NCBI RefSeq assembly: GCF_007746075.1
Contig: NZ_CP036339.1
Location: 4,307,786-4,371,785 of the forward strand
Origin: Lacipirellula limnantheis
GTDB taxonomy: Bacteria; Planctomycetota; Planctomycetia; Pirellulales; Lacipirellulaceae
DNA length: 64,000 nucleotides
Reading direction: 5' to 3'
Both the position numbers and the translations under genes were made by a program. Each line of letters begins with the position of its first letter. Within the stretch, counting starts at the first letter, position 1. Below, piece by piece: positions 25,765 to 35,177 of the stretch. The notes under the pieces were generated by a model that saw only the letters and a list, made by a program, of their open reading frames with translations, was not told the DNA's origin and searched no databases.

Positions 25765-26657
25765 TAAGCCGCCACTCCCATCGCACGACGCGGCGGCAGT
25801 TCAATCGTGAAGGCGGCCCCCCCTTCGGGACAATTCATCGCCGTGACGCGGCCGCCGTGGGCCTCGACAATGCGGTTGACGATTGAGAGTCCCAATCCCG
25901 TGCCGGTCGCCTTCGTCGTAAAGAAGGGGTCGAAAATCCGGCGCCGGTCATCCTCGCTGAGCCCCGGGCCGCTGTCGGCGACTTCAAGTTCCAGCCCGCC
26001 GCGGCGCTGGTAGGAAGTGACGACCAACTCGCCGCCGCGCGGCATCACGTCGACGGCGTTCAGCACGAGATTGAGAATTGCCCGCCGCATCATTTCGCGA
26101 TCAGCGGTGACGACCGTGTTCGGCGGTACGTCGATGGAGACGTCGATTCGCTGCGCCTCGAGTTGCGGAGCCAGCGAGTCGAAAATCTCCTCCACCAGAT
26201 CCGGCAGAATAAAAGAACGCCACTGCGGCTCGCGATGTGCGGTGAAACTGAGCAGATCGTTCACGGTAGCATCCAGGGCGGTAAACCCGGCCTCCACCTT
26301 TGCCAAGACGTCGAGGCTGCCGGAATCGTCCGACAGCCGCCTGCGGAGCAAACTCATGTACAAATTGACCGGGACGAGGCTATTTCGCACCTCGTGAGCG
26401 ACGTGCGACGCCATCCGTCCCAAGTCAGCTAGCCGCGTTTGCCGAGCTAGCTCTTGATCCTTCTTCGCGAGCTCGTCGGTGAGCCGCGCTACTTCGCCTT
26501 GTAGCGTTTCATGCGTTTGCTGCAAACGGAGAGTGGCGTCGTTCCACGCTTCCAGGATCGCGGCAAGGCTTGGTTCGTCGGCGCCAGCACCGTCTACCAC
26601 CCCCGGGAGAGCTTCGTTGGGCTCGTCGTCCTCTAGGTGGAGCTTCAGGTTGTGCAT
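25764..26657 (-). CDS. Cytoplasmic sensor histidine kinase (FlrB-like)
   Basis: 297 residues with no TM or signal peptide. An N-terminal coiled coil (about 35-75, LQQTHETLQGEVARLTDELAKKDQELA) leads into the DHp helix with phospho-acceptor His in SHVAHEVRNSLVPVNLYM (about residue 86-89), then the N box (NLVLNAVDVM), G1 DSGPGLSEDD and G2 TGTGLGLSIV. Its partner is surely the sigma-54 regulator whose ATG overlaps its stop codon. The input is not seen; FlrB-type kinases sense flagellar assembly state, which is an inference here. The flgN-like gene precedes it by 80 bp. Confidence 0.92.
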   Translation of the reverse strand: MHNLKLHLEDDEPNEALPGVVDGAGADEPSLAAILEAWNDATLRLQQTHETLQGEVARLTDELAKKDQELARQTRLADLGRMASHVAHEVRNSLVPVNLYMSLLRRRLSDDSGSLDVLAKVEAGFTALDATVNDLLSFTAHREPQWRSFILPDLVEEIFDSLAPQLEAQRIDVSIDVPPNTVVTADREMMRRAILNLVLNAVDVMPRGGELVVTSYQRRGGLELEVADSGPGLSEDDRRRIFDPFFTTKATGTGLGLSIVNRIVEAHGGRVTAMNCPEGGAAFTIELPPRRAMGVAA

Positions 26658-26684
26658 GGTTGGCTTTCGTAGTTTGCGCTGCTA

Positions 26685-26707
26685 CCCCCCGGTAACCGAC
26701 CGGGGGG
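26685..26707. repeat. C-run/G-run hairpin between flgN and the kinase gene
   Basis: CCCCCCGGT (26685-26693) and ACCGGGGGG (26699-26707) form a perfect 9-bp stem with a 5-nt loop. The flanks (CTA before, G after) recall the REP-like palindrome at 42671-42698. It could attenuate transcription into the kinase gene. Confidence 0.5.
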
Positions 26708-26737
26708 GCAATGGGCGTATGCGGCTATTCCGACTCG

Positions 26738-27160
26738 TTATCGATTCGCTTGTGCCTGGTACGCGTCGCGGACGCGGCTGCCCGCGGCGACTGTTCGTAA
26801 CTGGTTCGCGACGGCGTCGCGGCGTTCGGTCATTTGCCGTTCGCCCGCTTGTTCCATGGCCATCACTTCTTGAATCAACGTCCGACAGGCCTCCGCATCC
26901 GCGGCACACTGGGCCCGCGCGTCATTTGAAGACCACTGCCGCGCTTCGGGGTCTTGCTCATGAAATGGCGCCAGTTGCTGCTCGATCGCTTGGAGAGCCA
27001 CGATGAGTTGTTGCTTCGCCGACACCAACCGCAGGAGCTCGGCCATCTCGCCGCCGGCAATCATCTTGGCCTGGCGCATCCCCAACTCGCGCAGCTGCAC
27101 CAGGCATTTGCGCCGCTTGGAAACGAGGTCGGCTAACAGTTGCGTTGATAGTTCTTGCAT
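26738..27160 (-). CDS. flgN: FlgN-like flagellar export chaperone
   Basis: 140 residues from ATG 27160; the frame continues upstream without a start signal. All-helical: an N-terminal helix about 1-35 (LLADLVSKRRKCLVQLRELGMRQ), a second about 40-60 (MAELLRLVSAKQQLIVALQAIEQQL) and C-terminal helices (MAMEQAGERQMTERRDAVANQLR). This pattern fits the FlgN family, chaperones for FlgK and FlgL, which lie elsewhere. Sequence conservation of FlgN is weak, so the call rests on size, helices and its place beside flagellar genes. Confidence 0.55.
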   Translation of the reverse strand: MQELSTQLLADLVSKRRKCLVQLRELGMRQAKMIAGGEMAELLRLVSAKQQLIVALQAIEQQLAPFHEQDPEARQWSSNDARAQCAADAEACRTLIQEVMAMEQAGERQMTERRDAVANQLRTVAAGSRVRDAYQAQANR

Positions 27161-27255
27161 GGATGGCAAGTGATCGGCGCCTGGTAATTCGTGAACGGTT
27201 AACTCGCAGGTCGCTCTGGTCGCGGATCTCCGATCCCCGATCGCCCTGCCTTCCC

Positions 27256-29679
27256 TCACCACGCACTCATCTGATTCAACAAGTACTCCCATTGCTGCCG
27301 CGTGAAGTTGGTCGCGGTGCGAAAGTCGGTCTCGGGAGGCATTTCTTTGAGCACCAGCTTCGCCTGATCGAGCGTGACCCGAGCTTTTACCGGCTGGTCG
27401 AGCCGTCGCCAGCAGGCGGCTGCCTGAACAAAGCTTTCCAGCGCAATCGGGTCGTTCTGATAGGAGGTGATCACGTTGCCATAGGCCTTGAGCGCCTCGT
27501 CGAAGCGGCGGAGCTCAAACAACGCCGATCCCTGCAGCATGTAGCAGTTGCGCAAAAGCGTCTGTTGCAACTGATCGTCCGGATCGCCGCTGCCGAGGGT
27601 CAGCGCGCGCTGCACGCCTTGATAGTTTTCGTGCGCTTTGATGAGCAGCTCGGTCATCTGCGCCTTGGCGCTTTGACGTTCGTTCTCGGTCTTCGACTCC
27701 GCGAATCTCTTGGCCGGCTCCGCCGCGGCGGCATGATAGGAGCGTCCGATGGTATATCGCGCCAGCAGCGTCTCGCGTCCCTCCGGATAACGCTTGACTG
27801 CTTCATCGAGCCGTTTGATCGCTTCGTCGTATCGTCCCTCTCGATACAGCAGATTCCCCAGTTCAAACAGCGAGTCCCGCCACTCCGGGCTCGTTGGCGT
27901 CAGGACGTCTTCCACCAGATTCGTGAGCAACAGCTGTTCGGCTTCCTTCGGCTTGTCGAGTTGCTCGTAGGCGCGCGCCGCCTCGAGCCGAGCCTGGTAC
28001 GCCACGGGGTCGAGCGGGTACATTTCGACGCACTCGCTGAGCGCTTCGATCGCCTGATCGAAGCGCCGCGCCGCCAGTTCCGACTGTCCGAGCCGCAAGA
28101 GCGCCAGCGGATTTCGCCGGCGCGACTCGTTGTGCAGATACTCGTCGTACAACCGCGCTGCCTGCGTATAGCTTTGCCCGATGAAGTAGCATTCGGCGGC
28201 GTTCCACAGGTCCTCGACGAACTGTCGAGTCGCAAATCGCAATCGGGCGAGCGCCTCGTACGCGCGTCCGGCCTCGCGCAGTTGCGTTCGCGCTTCCTGC
28301 CTCATCGCCTCGGTGCGAAACCGCTCGGCGTCGGCCTGCTTGAGTCGCTGCTCGCCCCACTTTTGGTGCGTCTTGGCCCGCATTTCCGTCGTCTGCGCCT
28401 CGCCGAATACGGAGCGAAACAGGTCAACCAACGTCAGCGCTTCCGGAAAGAGCTGCTGCTCCAAGCATTTCTCGTACGCTCCCCTCATGCGTTCGCGCAG
28501 ATCTTCGAGCGGCAACAGCGAATCGTCGTAGCTTTCGGGTGACTCGATCGCGGCCAGCACCCGCTTGTAGTCAAGTAGGGCGCGCTCAAGTTGACCGTTG
28601 CGCCGATGATTATCAGCGGCGGCCAGCGCGGCCGTGAGCCCTGCCGCGGTGTCGGGATAGGTTTTAGCAACCTTGTCGTACTCGGACGCCGCCGCTTCGT
28701 GATTGCCGCTCAATTCGAAGTATTTCGCGATCCACAGGGCAGCCTGGCGCGTTGGCCGCCCATGGGTCGGATCGAGTTGCGCGACCCCCTGCAACTGTTC
28801 TTGCGCACGCTGCAAGAGTTCGGCTCGCTCGGTCGATTCGACCGGCAGCTTCTCTGCCTCTTCCAAGTTGATCCGGCCGAGCGTGAGGACGCGATAGGCC
28901 TCTTCGACGCCGTCGGCGCGCAAGTTCTCGAGCAATTCTCGGGAGGCGCTGCGCCGCCCGAGCTTCATAAGCGCCTCGGCGCTGACAATGGTCGCTTGTT
29001 GTCGTTTGCCGTCGTCAAGCGCGGAGTCGGCCAACACAAACTCATTGTGCCTCAGCGCTGACTTAAGGTCAGGCTCGCGCCCGTCGAGGTGCGCCGCGAC
29101 GAGCATCGAGTGAATCTCAGCCTGGGGCTGGGTCGGATCATTCAACGACTCTTCCAGCACGCGGATCGCTTCCTGCGTTTGACCGCTGCGGACCATGCTG
29201 CGCCCCAGCAGGAAATTCGCCTGTCCACGACGGCTTTCATCGAGTTCCAGCTTCAGCGCCCGTTGCAGATAGCGTGACGCCACTTCGTGCATCGCGCGCC
29301 GTCGACTTTGGGACGCTTCCGCGTCTGCATCATGCGCTTTGACGACGCCCAACACGAAGAGTGCGGATGACAACTGCCGGGGACTCGCCGGCTGCTGCTG
29401 CATCTGGCCGATTAACGACTTGGCGTCATTGTAATTTTCATCGTCGAGCGCTTGGAGCGCAAGTTGGACGTAGTCGCGCTCGACCACTTCCTCCGCCCAC
29501 TGTTGCGCCAAGCTGAAAGTCGCGACGGAGCCGCCCAGCAGCAGCAGCACCGTCAAACCGGCGATGGCCATCCGTAATTTCGATGCCGTGGCCCAGTGCA
29601 GCAGTCGCGCGATTCGGCCCTGCGACGAGGATGGTTCCTCGGCGTGCTTGGCGGCGCCATGACCGTGCGGAGCTTCCAT
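27256..29679 (-). CDS. Large membrane-anchored TPR protein
   Basis: 807 residues from ATG 29679; the frame extends to a TTG at 29787, and no strong ribosome site distinguishes the two. After a charged N-terminus there is one TM helix at about residues 36-58 (MAIAGLTVLLLLGGSVATFSLA), followed by roughly 700 residues of TPR-like helices (for example LALQALDDENYNDAKSLIGQM, FELGNLLYREGRYDEAIKRLDEAV). It should be an inner-membrane or periplasmic scaffold. Position directly upstream of flgN and the kinase gene suggests a link to flagellar assembly, which is not shown by sequence. A 20-bp palindrome lies just upstream. Confidence 0.82.
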   Translation of the reverse strand: MEAPHGHGAAKHAEEPSSSQGRIARLLHWATASKLRMAIAGLTVLLLLGGSVATFSLAQQWAEEVVERDYVQLALQALDDENYNDAKSLIGQMQQQPASPRQLSSALFVLGVVKAHDADAEASQSRRRAMHEVASRYLQRALKLELDESRRGQANFLLGRSMVRSGQTQEAIRVLEESLNDPTQPQAEIHSMLVAAHLDGREPDLKSALRHNEFVLADSALDDGKRQQATIVSAEALMKLGRRSASRELLENLRADGVEEAYRVLTLGRINLEEAEKLPVESTERAELLQRAQEQLQGVAQLDPTHGRPTRQAALWIAKYFELSGNHEAAASEYDKVAKTYPDTAAGLTAALAAADNHRRNGQLERALLDYKRVLAAIESPESYDDSLLPLEDLRERMRGAYEKCLEQQLFPEALTLVDLFRSVFGEAQTTEMRAKTHQKWGEQRLKQADAERFRTEAMRQEARTQLREAGRAYEALARLRFATRQFVEDLWNAAECYFIGQSYTQAARLYDEYLHNESRRRNPLALLRLGQSELAARRFDQAIEALSECVEMYPLDPVAYQARLEAARAYEQLDKPKEAEQLLLTNLVEDVLTPTSPEWRDSLFELGNLLYREGRYDEAIKRLDEAVKRYPEGRETLLARYTIGRSYHAAAAEPAKRFAESKTENERQSAKAQMTELLIKAHENYQGVQRALTLGSGDPDDQLQQTLLRNCYMLQGSALFELRRFDEALKAYGNVITSYQNDPIALESFVQAAACWRRLDQPVKARVTLDQAKLVLKEMPPETDFRTATNFTRQQWEYLLNQMSAW

Positions 29680-29790
29680 GCCAGAGTCAGCGGGACGACA
29701 ACTTTTTTCCGCGCCGTTCGGCGATCCATCGCCGAATCTTGAGGAAAAACTCGGGGGCTTGTACTGAAATCGCGGAAGGAGTGTCAATCG

Positions 29791-29810
29791 ACGTTCTGCT
29801 AGCAGAACGT
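29791..29810. promoter_or_regulatory. Perfect 20-bp palindrome
   Basis: ACGTTCTGCTAGCAGAACGT is its own reverse complement across all twenty bases. It lies at the start region of the large TPR gene (ATG 29679, alternative TTG 29787). It is a candidate operator for a dimeric repressor; no matching regulator is identified. Confidence 0.5.
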
Positions 29811-30066
29811 TTCACCCTCGCGGCGCCCGTCCGATAAACTGTGTTCTCGCCGTGGATGCAGTGCCGGCACGCGCGCCGCTGGGAAACAACCTGCGGCACG
29901 AGCAAATTAATGGCGCCAGCAAAGGGACCAGTGCTCGCCCCCACAGATATTCGCGTCGAGCGCTTCTTAGACCCGCAGGTCAAGCAAGGCTCGCTCTCAG
30001 ACCACGCTGGCGTGGCGTGTGAACTCAGCCTGCAAGGTTGGCTGCCACGCGCGAAAGTCGCAGTGG
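29811..30066. other. Intergenic region between TPR and hydrolase genes
   Basis: About 256 bp, no gene or clear signal seen beyond the palindrome just before it. Confidence 0.5.
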
Positions 30067-30837
30067 CTAGGAGACTGTCGCTGCAGTGGCTGAGATTCGC
30101 TCCATCATCCAGCGGTCCATATCCGAAAGCATTGCCGTGGTCAGCTCGTCATCGCCCGGATATTGACGCAGGGCCAGCGAAAAACCCGCCGAGTGCAGCA
30201 AACGGAGATCGCTGACCACTTCGGCTTGCGGATACGCTTCGCTATCGCGGCAGCTGGCCAACAAAATCGGCAGGCCGCGAGCTTCCTTCACCCGGTTCAG
30301 CGGAGCATCGCGCCGCGGCATGGCGCCGCCGATCGAGATGACGCCGGCGAACAACTGCGGATATCGCAGCGCCAGTCGCAGCGCCATCGTGCCGCCGCTT
30401 CCTTGACCGGCGAGAAAAATGCGGTCAGCGTGAACGTTGAATCGCCGCTTTGCCGCTTCGATGCACTCAGTGACGCGATCCGACGCCTCGGCGGCTGAGT
30501 CGGGACAATGCTCCCAGCTGTAGCCGTGTCGGCCCGATTCGCCGCCAACGCCGCGGGCGGCGGCCGCGACGTAGTTTCGCACGCTCACGTGCGGCATCAA
30601 CTGCCGCAGTTCGCGTTCGCTGCCGCCATCGTCGTGCAACCAGATCAGCAGCGGGTACGCGTAACCCCGCTCGTAATGGAGCGGAGCGAAGAGCGCGTAA
30701 TGAGGAGCCGCGGCTCGATCGCGTCGCCGCGGCGCGGCCTTCGTCTTCGTGCTCGGCTGTTTATTGAAGCTAAGTAGAGAATCGAACTGCGAAGAAAGCT
30801 GAAAACTCGACGCCTTGGAGGTGTGCAGGCGATTCAT
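30067..30837 (-). CDS. Esterase/PHB-depolymerase-like alpha/beta hydrolase
   Basis: 256 residues from ATG 30837. The alpha/beta hydrolase core is seen: PLLIWLHDDGGSE (about 62-74, oxyanion region), the nucleophile elbow FLAGQGSGGTMALRLALRYP with Ser147, and a following LILAGVISIGGA. The segment where the catalytic His is expected reads YPGDDELTTAMLSDMDRW (about 226-243): there is no His there. Long upstream frame (to 31314) is not translated by any visible start. No signal peptide. It could be an inactive or altered-triad member of the family. It is convergent with none; the next gene, mdh, is 290 bp away. Confidence 0.7.
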   Translation of the reverse strand: MNRLHTSKASSFQLSSQFDSLLSFNKQPSTKTKAAPRRRDRAAAPHYALFAPLHYERGYAYPLLIWLHDDGGSERELRQLMPHVSVRNYVAAAARGVGGESGRHGYSWEHCPDSAAEASDRVTECIEAAKRRFNVHADRIFLAGQGSGGTMALRLALRYPQLFAGVISIGGAMPRRDAPLNRVKEARGLPILLASCRDSEAYPQAEVVSDLRLLHSAGFSLALRQYPGDDELTTAMLSDMDRWMMERISATAATVS

Positions 30838-31127
30838 AGTTTCTGTCGTCGGGGTCTGTCGGGGACCGCAGCGTCGCGGCATTCTAACGTGCGTAGCGGC
30901 GACACGATTTGGGTTTGTAAACGACCGAGCGGCGCGTGTCAATTCCGTCAGTTCTCGGCCGCGCGAAGTGACGCATGCTAGCGTCTGCGAGCCAATAAAT
31001 GGCCGTCCCATCCTGAGACGAAGATCACGCCCTGCGTGCAAGCGTCGAATCATTCGACAGGAAATTCGATCTCTGACTCCCGAGCCGGCGGCGACGGGAT
31101 CACGACGGCGCCGTTGCGATAGCCAGT

Positions 31128-32069
31128 CTACACTAAGCCGGCCATGACCTTGACGAGTTCTTTCACGGCGTCGACGCTCTTCTGAAACGCCGCCTTCTCC
31201 GTTTCTTCGAGTTTGAGCTCCACAATCTTCTCGACCCCGCTCGTCCCGAGGATGACGGGGACGCCGACGTAAAAACCGCCGACGCCGTATTCCTTGTCGC
31301 AGTAGGCGGCGCAAGGAATCAGCCGCTTCTTGTCGCGGACGATCGCTTCGACCATCTGCGTGGTGGCGGCCGCCGGAGCGTAGTAGGCGCTGCCGGTTTT
31401 CAACAGGCTGACGATCTCAGCCCCGCCTTTGGCGGTCCGTTCGATGATCTCCTTCAAGCGCTCCGGCTTGATCAACTGCGTAACGGGAATGCCGCCGACG
31501 CTGGTGCAACTGGGCAGCGGCACCATCGTATCGCCGTGGCCGCCCATCAGTAGCGCTGAAATATCTTCGACGCTTACGCCGAGTTCCATGGCCAGGAACG
31601 TGCGATAGCGGGCCGTATCGAGGACGCCTGCCTGGCCGACGACGCGGGCCGGCGGAAAGCCCGTCACCTGCATCGCCCGCTGCACCATCGCGTCGAGCGG
31701 GTTGCTGACGACGATGACCACCGCGTTAGGGCTCGTTTTCTTGATCTCGTTGCAGACGGCCGTCATGATCTTGGCGTTCGTGCCGAGCAGATCATCGCGG
31801 CTCATCCCCGGCTTGCGGGGCAGGCCGGCCGTGATCACAACGACGTCGCTGTCTTTGGTAGCGTCGTAGCTGGTCGTGCCGGTGACGTTCGCGTCAAACA
31901 TCATCACCGGGGACGATTGCATCAGATCGAGCGCCTTGCCCTTGGGCATGTCCTCGGTCTGCGGGACGTCGACGAGGACGATGTCGCCCAACTCAGCGGC
32001 GGCGCACCAGTGCGCGGTGGTGGCGCCAACGTTTCCCGCCCCGATGATGCTGATCTTCGCTCGTCGCAT
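31128..32069 (-). CDS. mdh: Malate dehydrogenase
   Basis: 313 residues. GGGGGAG lies seven to eight bases before ATG 32069. The N-terminal Rossmann motif reads ISIIGAGNVGATTAHW; other family marks are VITAGLPRKPGMSRDDLL, the VVSNPLDAMV loop, and the catalytic GGHGDTMVPL His (about residue 176). Lactate/malate dehydrogenase-like 'LDH-type' MDH. Cytoplasmic TCA-cycle enzyme (malate/oxaloacetate, NAD). The Arg in LPRKPGMSR is the substrate-discriminating position consistent with malate. It is a single-gene unit here. Confidence 0.93.
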   Translation of the reverse strand: MRRAKISIIGAGNVGATTAHWCAAAELGDIVLVDVPQTEDMPKGKALDLMQSSPVMMFDANVTGTTSYDATKDSDVVVITAGLPRKPGMSRDDLLGTNAKIMTAVCNEIKKTSPNAVVIVVSNPLDAMVQRAMQVTGFPPARVVGQAGVLDTARYRTFLAMELGVSVEDISALLMGGHGDTMVPLPSCTSVGGIPVTQLIKPERLKEIIERTAKGGAEIVSLLKTGSAYYAPAAATTQMVEAIVRDKKRLIPCAAYCDKEYGVGGFYVGVPVILGTSGVEKIVELKLEETEKAAFQKSVDAVKELVKVMAGLV

Positions 32070-32253
32070 GACTCTAACTCCCCCCAGTTTCACTAACTTA
32101 TGATGGCAACGCTCACGGTCGCCTGTGAGCGGCCGATCGCTGCCGCAAAGTATCGCGCCGTCGGCACACCGCCGCAAGGGGCCACAGCAGCTAGCCGCAA
32201 GTCAACGCCCCGCCAGAGCGGCACGGCAAAGAAAATGGGGAATGCTGAAGCGG

Positions 32254-32766
32254 TTACCGTCGCAGCGGCTGCTCGAGCAGCGCATGCCGCTGTAACGCCG
32301 CCTGTAACGACTGAGCGAGCGCCGGCGCTCCTTGCCAGCCCGTCAATCTTCCCAGGGAGGTCCCCGTCGGCGAGAACATCTCCAGCGTTGGATAACCCGA
32401 AAGCTGCAACCGCTGGCAGACGGCGGGCTCTTCGTCGGCGTCGACGAGCACGCAGACGAATTGCGTCGCTAGGTGCGCTACGGCCGGATCGGTGAAGGTC
32501 GTCCCCTCCATCTTGCGGCAGTAGGTGCACCAGTGCGCGGTGAAAAAGACAAGCGCCGGTTGACGGCGCTCGGCTGCGACGCGACGACCGACGTCCCACC
32601 CCTTGACGAAGGTGATCGCCCCCCGCTGCGTCACCATCCGAGCGTCAAGAATCGTTGCCGGCACGCCGTCGGGCCCCACGGTCTCGATGCATCCTGAAAG
32701 CAGGCAAACTCCTGCGATTAAGAGGGCTGGCGAAAGGATCCGGCGAGAGGGGGCGGGGATATTCAC
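32254..32766 (-). CDS. Thioredoxin-like lipoprotein
   Basis: 170 residues. N-terminal signal with lipobox LLSGC (Cys about 26), so anchored to a membrane on the outside. A thioredoxin-fold domain follows: HWCTYCRKMEGTTF contains the redox CxxC (Cys about 79 and 82), and cis-Pro is in SGYPTLEMFSPTG. The domain resembles thioredoxin_7 / DsbD-gamma-like proteins. A role in envelope disulfide handling or thiol-based repair is inferred from fold and location. Upstream of the divergent flhA gene. Confidence 0.82.
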   Translation of the reverse strand: MNIPAPSRRILSPALLIAGVCLLSGCIETVGPDGVPATILDARMVTQRGAITFVKGWDVGRRVAAERRQPALVFFTAHWCTYCRKMEGTTFTDPAVAHLATQFVCVLVDADEEPAVCQRLQLSGYPTLEMFSPTGTSLGRLTGWQGAPALAQSLQAALQRHALLEQPLRR

Positions 32767-33048
32767 AGCGAGCGCAATCCACGGACGGCAGGCAAGTTGA
32801 TAGCAGTGACTATCGCCCGCCGGCCGGCGATTCGTTCAGCCGTCCGGCGATTGGTCGCGTTGTAACGCGGCGCCGCCCCGCGCAACCGATGCCGGCAGCA
32901 AACTTTGCCAGCGACGCCGCAGTGCGCGCTGATTGTCACGCGCCAACGATCTGGACACTTTCCGAATCGTCGCCTACGATCCCCGCCCCTTGTCACGTCG
33001 CGCCAGCATGGCGTCGACCACGCATACTTGCGCGGACCTCAAAGCTAC

Positions 33049-35133
33049 ATGGCCTCCGGACCGATGACCGCACTCGACTGGCTCCATCGCCGGCAAGATC
33101 TCATCTTGCCGTTGGGGATCATTGCCAGCGTGCTGGTGATTCTCGTGCCGCTGCCCACCGCGCTGCTCGACGTGTTGCTCTCGGCCAACATCGCCCTCTC
33201 GGTGATGGTGCTGCTGACGACCATCTACGTTCGCACGCCGCTGGAATTCAGCATCTTCCCCACCGTGCTGCTCGCGACGACGCTCGCGCGGTTGGTGCTC
33301 AACATCGCGACGACGCGCCTCATTCTGACCCACGCCGCCACGCAGAAGGAAGAAGCGGCCGGCGGGGTGATCATGGCCTTCGCCAACTTCGTCGCCGGCG
33401 ACGGCAGCATCGTCGTCGGCATTATCATCTTCGTAATCATCATCGTGATTCAGTTTATCGTGATCACGAAGGGCGCCACGCGCATCAGCGAAGTCGGGGC
33501 CCGGTTCGCCTTGGACGGCATGCCCGGCAAGCAGATGGCGATCGACGCCGATCTCAACGCCGGCACCATCGACGAAAAAGAAGCCCAGCGGCGCCGCGAA
33601 GAAATCACCCAACAAGCCGACTTCTACGGCTCGATGGACGGCGCCAGCAAGTTCGTCCGCGGCGACGCCATCGCCGGCATCCTCATCACGATCATCAACA
33701 TCTTCGGCGGACTTGCCATCGGCGTGCTGCAATACGGCATGCCGTTCAGCGAAGCCGCGACGCTGTTTACGCGGCTCACCATCGGCGACGGCCTGGTGAG
33801 CCAGGTCCCGGCATTCCTCATCTCGTTGGCCGCGGGCTTGCTCGTCACGCGTAGCACGCAAAAGTCGAATCTCCCTGAGTTGTTCATCACGCAGCTGTTC
33901 TCGCGACCGCAGGCGCTGGCCATCACTGGCTGCTTCCTCGCGATCCTCATCGCGACCGACTTGCCGCGGACGCCGCTGCTAATCCTCGCCGCCTCGTGCC
34001 TCGGCATGGCGCGGATGATGAACCAAACCGAAAAGAAGAAAATCGTCAGCGACGCACAAGTCGCCGCGACGCCCAAGCCCGCCGCCGAAGAGCGCATCGA
34101 AGATTATCTCACGATCGATCCGATGGAGATCGAAGTCGGCGTTGGGCTCATCCGCCTCGCCGATCCCAAACGCGGCGGCGATCTACTGGAACGAATTCAG
34201 CGCGTCCGGCAAAGCGTCGCCAGCGAGATCGGCATCATCATGCCCAAGGTCCGCATTCGCGACAACATGCGGCTCGATCCCAACGAGTACCGCATCAAGA
34301 TCGCCGACATGACGGTCGCCAACGATCGCGTCGAACCGAGCCAACTCCTCGCGATCGACTCCGGCCTCACCACCGGACCCGTCGAAGGAATCGTGACTCG
34401 CGATCCGGCCTTCGGCGCCGACGCCCGCTGGATTCATCCCTCGCGCAAAGACGAAGCCGAAATGCGCGGCTACACGGTCGTCGAACCAGGCGCCGTGATC
34501 GCCACGCACATGACCGAGGTCTGTCGCCGCCACGCGGACGAAATCCTCACCCGCGACGCGACGAAACACCTCATCGACGAGCTCAAGGCGACGCACCCCA
34601 CGGTGGTGAGCGAGCTGATCCCGAGCGTGTTGACGCTCGCCGAGGTCCAATCGGTGCTCCACCATTTGCTGCGCGAGCATGTTCCCATTCGCCAGCTGAG
34701 CCTGATCCTCGAAACGCTCGGCGACTACGCCCCGCGCACGAAGGATCCGATCCTGCTCTCCGAGTACGTCCGCCACCGCCTCGCGCGACAGATCTGCACC
34801 CGTTATCGCAACGCCGAGGGCAAGATCCACGTCATCGCGCTCGATCCCGCGATGGAGGAGCGGATCCGCGCCGGCTTCGACCACAACGAACGGGGGATGT
34901 TCATCCGCATGGCGCCGCAGGCGATCGAAGCGACCTGCCAGTCAATCGGCGCCCAGTTGCAAAAGCTCACCGCCGCCGGTCACACGCCGATCGTGCTGGT
35001 CAGCCCGCAGATCCGCGCCGCGCTCAAACAAATCACCGAGAACCACATCCCGCAACTCGTCGTCCTCAGCTTCAACGAAATCACCCGCGACACTCAGGTA
35101 ATGACGCTCGGTCTCGCCTCCGATCACGCATAG
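33049..35133 (+). CDS. flhA: Flagellar biosynthesis export gate protein FlhA
   Basis: 694 residues from ATG 33049 (alternative ATG 33064; neither has a strong ribosome site, and the open frame to 32905 has none). Eight TM helices lie in the first half: LPLGIIASVLVILVPLPTALLD, ANIALSVMVLLTTIYV, and so on to LAITGCFLAILIATDLP. The FHIPEP signature region is TPLEFSIFPTVLLATTLARLVLNIATTRLIL. The C-terminal cytoplasmic domain (about 340-694) reads IEDYLTIDPMEIEVGVGLIRLAD and TLAEVQSVLHHLLREHVPIRQLSLILETL. FlhA forms the nonameric export gate. flhF follows 44 bp later. Confidence 0.95.
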   Translation: MASGPMTALDWLHRRQDLILPLGIIASVLVILVPLPTALLDVLLSANIALSVMVLLTTIYVRTPLEFSIFPTVLLATTLARLVLNIATTRLILTHAATQKEEAAGGVIMAFANFVAGDGSIVVGIIIFVIIIVIQFIVITKGATRISEVGARFALDGMPGKQMAIDADLNAGTIDEKEAQRRREEITQQADFYGSMDGASKFVRGDAIAGILITIINIFGGLAIGVLQYGMPFSEAATLFTRLTIGDGLVSQVPAFLISLAAGLLVTRSTQKSNLPELFITQLFSRPQALAITGCFLAILIATDLPRTPLLILAASCLGMARMMNQTEKKKIVSDAQVAATPKPAAEERIEDYLTIDPMEIEVGVGLIRLADPKRGGDLLERIQRVRQSVASEIGIIMPKVRIRDNMRLDPNEYRIKIADMTVANDRVEPSQLLAIDSGLTTGPVEGIVTRDPAFGADARWIHPSRKDEAEMRGYTVVEPGAVIATHMTEVCRRHADEILTRDATKHLIDELKATHPTVVSELIPSVLTLAEVQSVLHHLLREHVPIRQLSLILETLGDYAPRTKDPILLSEYVRHRLARQICTRYRNAEGKIHVIALDPAMEERIRAGFDHNERGMFIRMAPQAIEATCQSIGAQLQKLTAAGHTPIVLVSPQIRAALKQITENHIPQLVVLSFNEITRDTQVMTLGLASDHA

Positions 35134-35177
35134 ACAGCGAGCCGGGTCGTCTCGACCCCGGCGAGTAAAAAACGCCC

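Noticed and set aside
27145..28542. A 465-residue plus-strand frame opposite the large TPR gene
   Set aside because: Antisense shadow of a helical repeat gene; no start signal or domain.
30838..31314. N-terminal extension of the hydrolase by 159 residues
   Set aside because: The upstream frame is Arg-rich, lacks a start signal and overlaps the mdh 3' end.
33008..33023. GG-N10-GC spacing (TGGCGTCGACCACGCA) just before flhA
   Set aside because: Spacing fits sigma-54 but the -12 part is poor and the leader would be very short; the evidence is too thin to list.
33996..35168. A 390-residue plus-strand frame overlapping flhA in another frame
   Set aside because: Almost entirely Arg/Pro/His, no real protein character, and flhA is certain.
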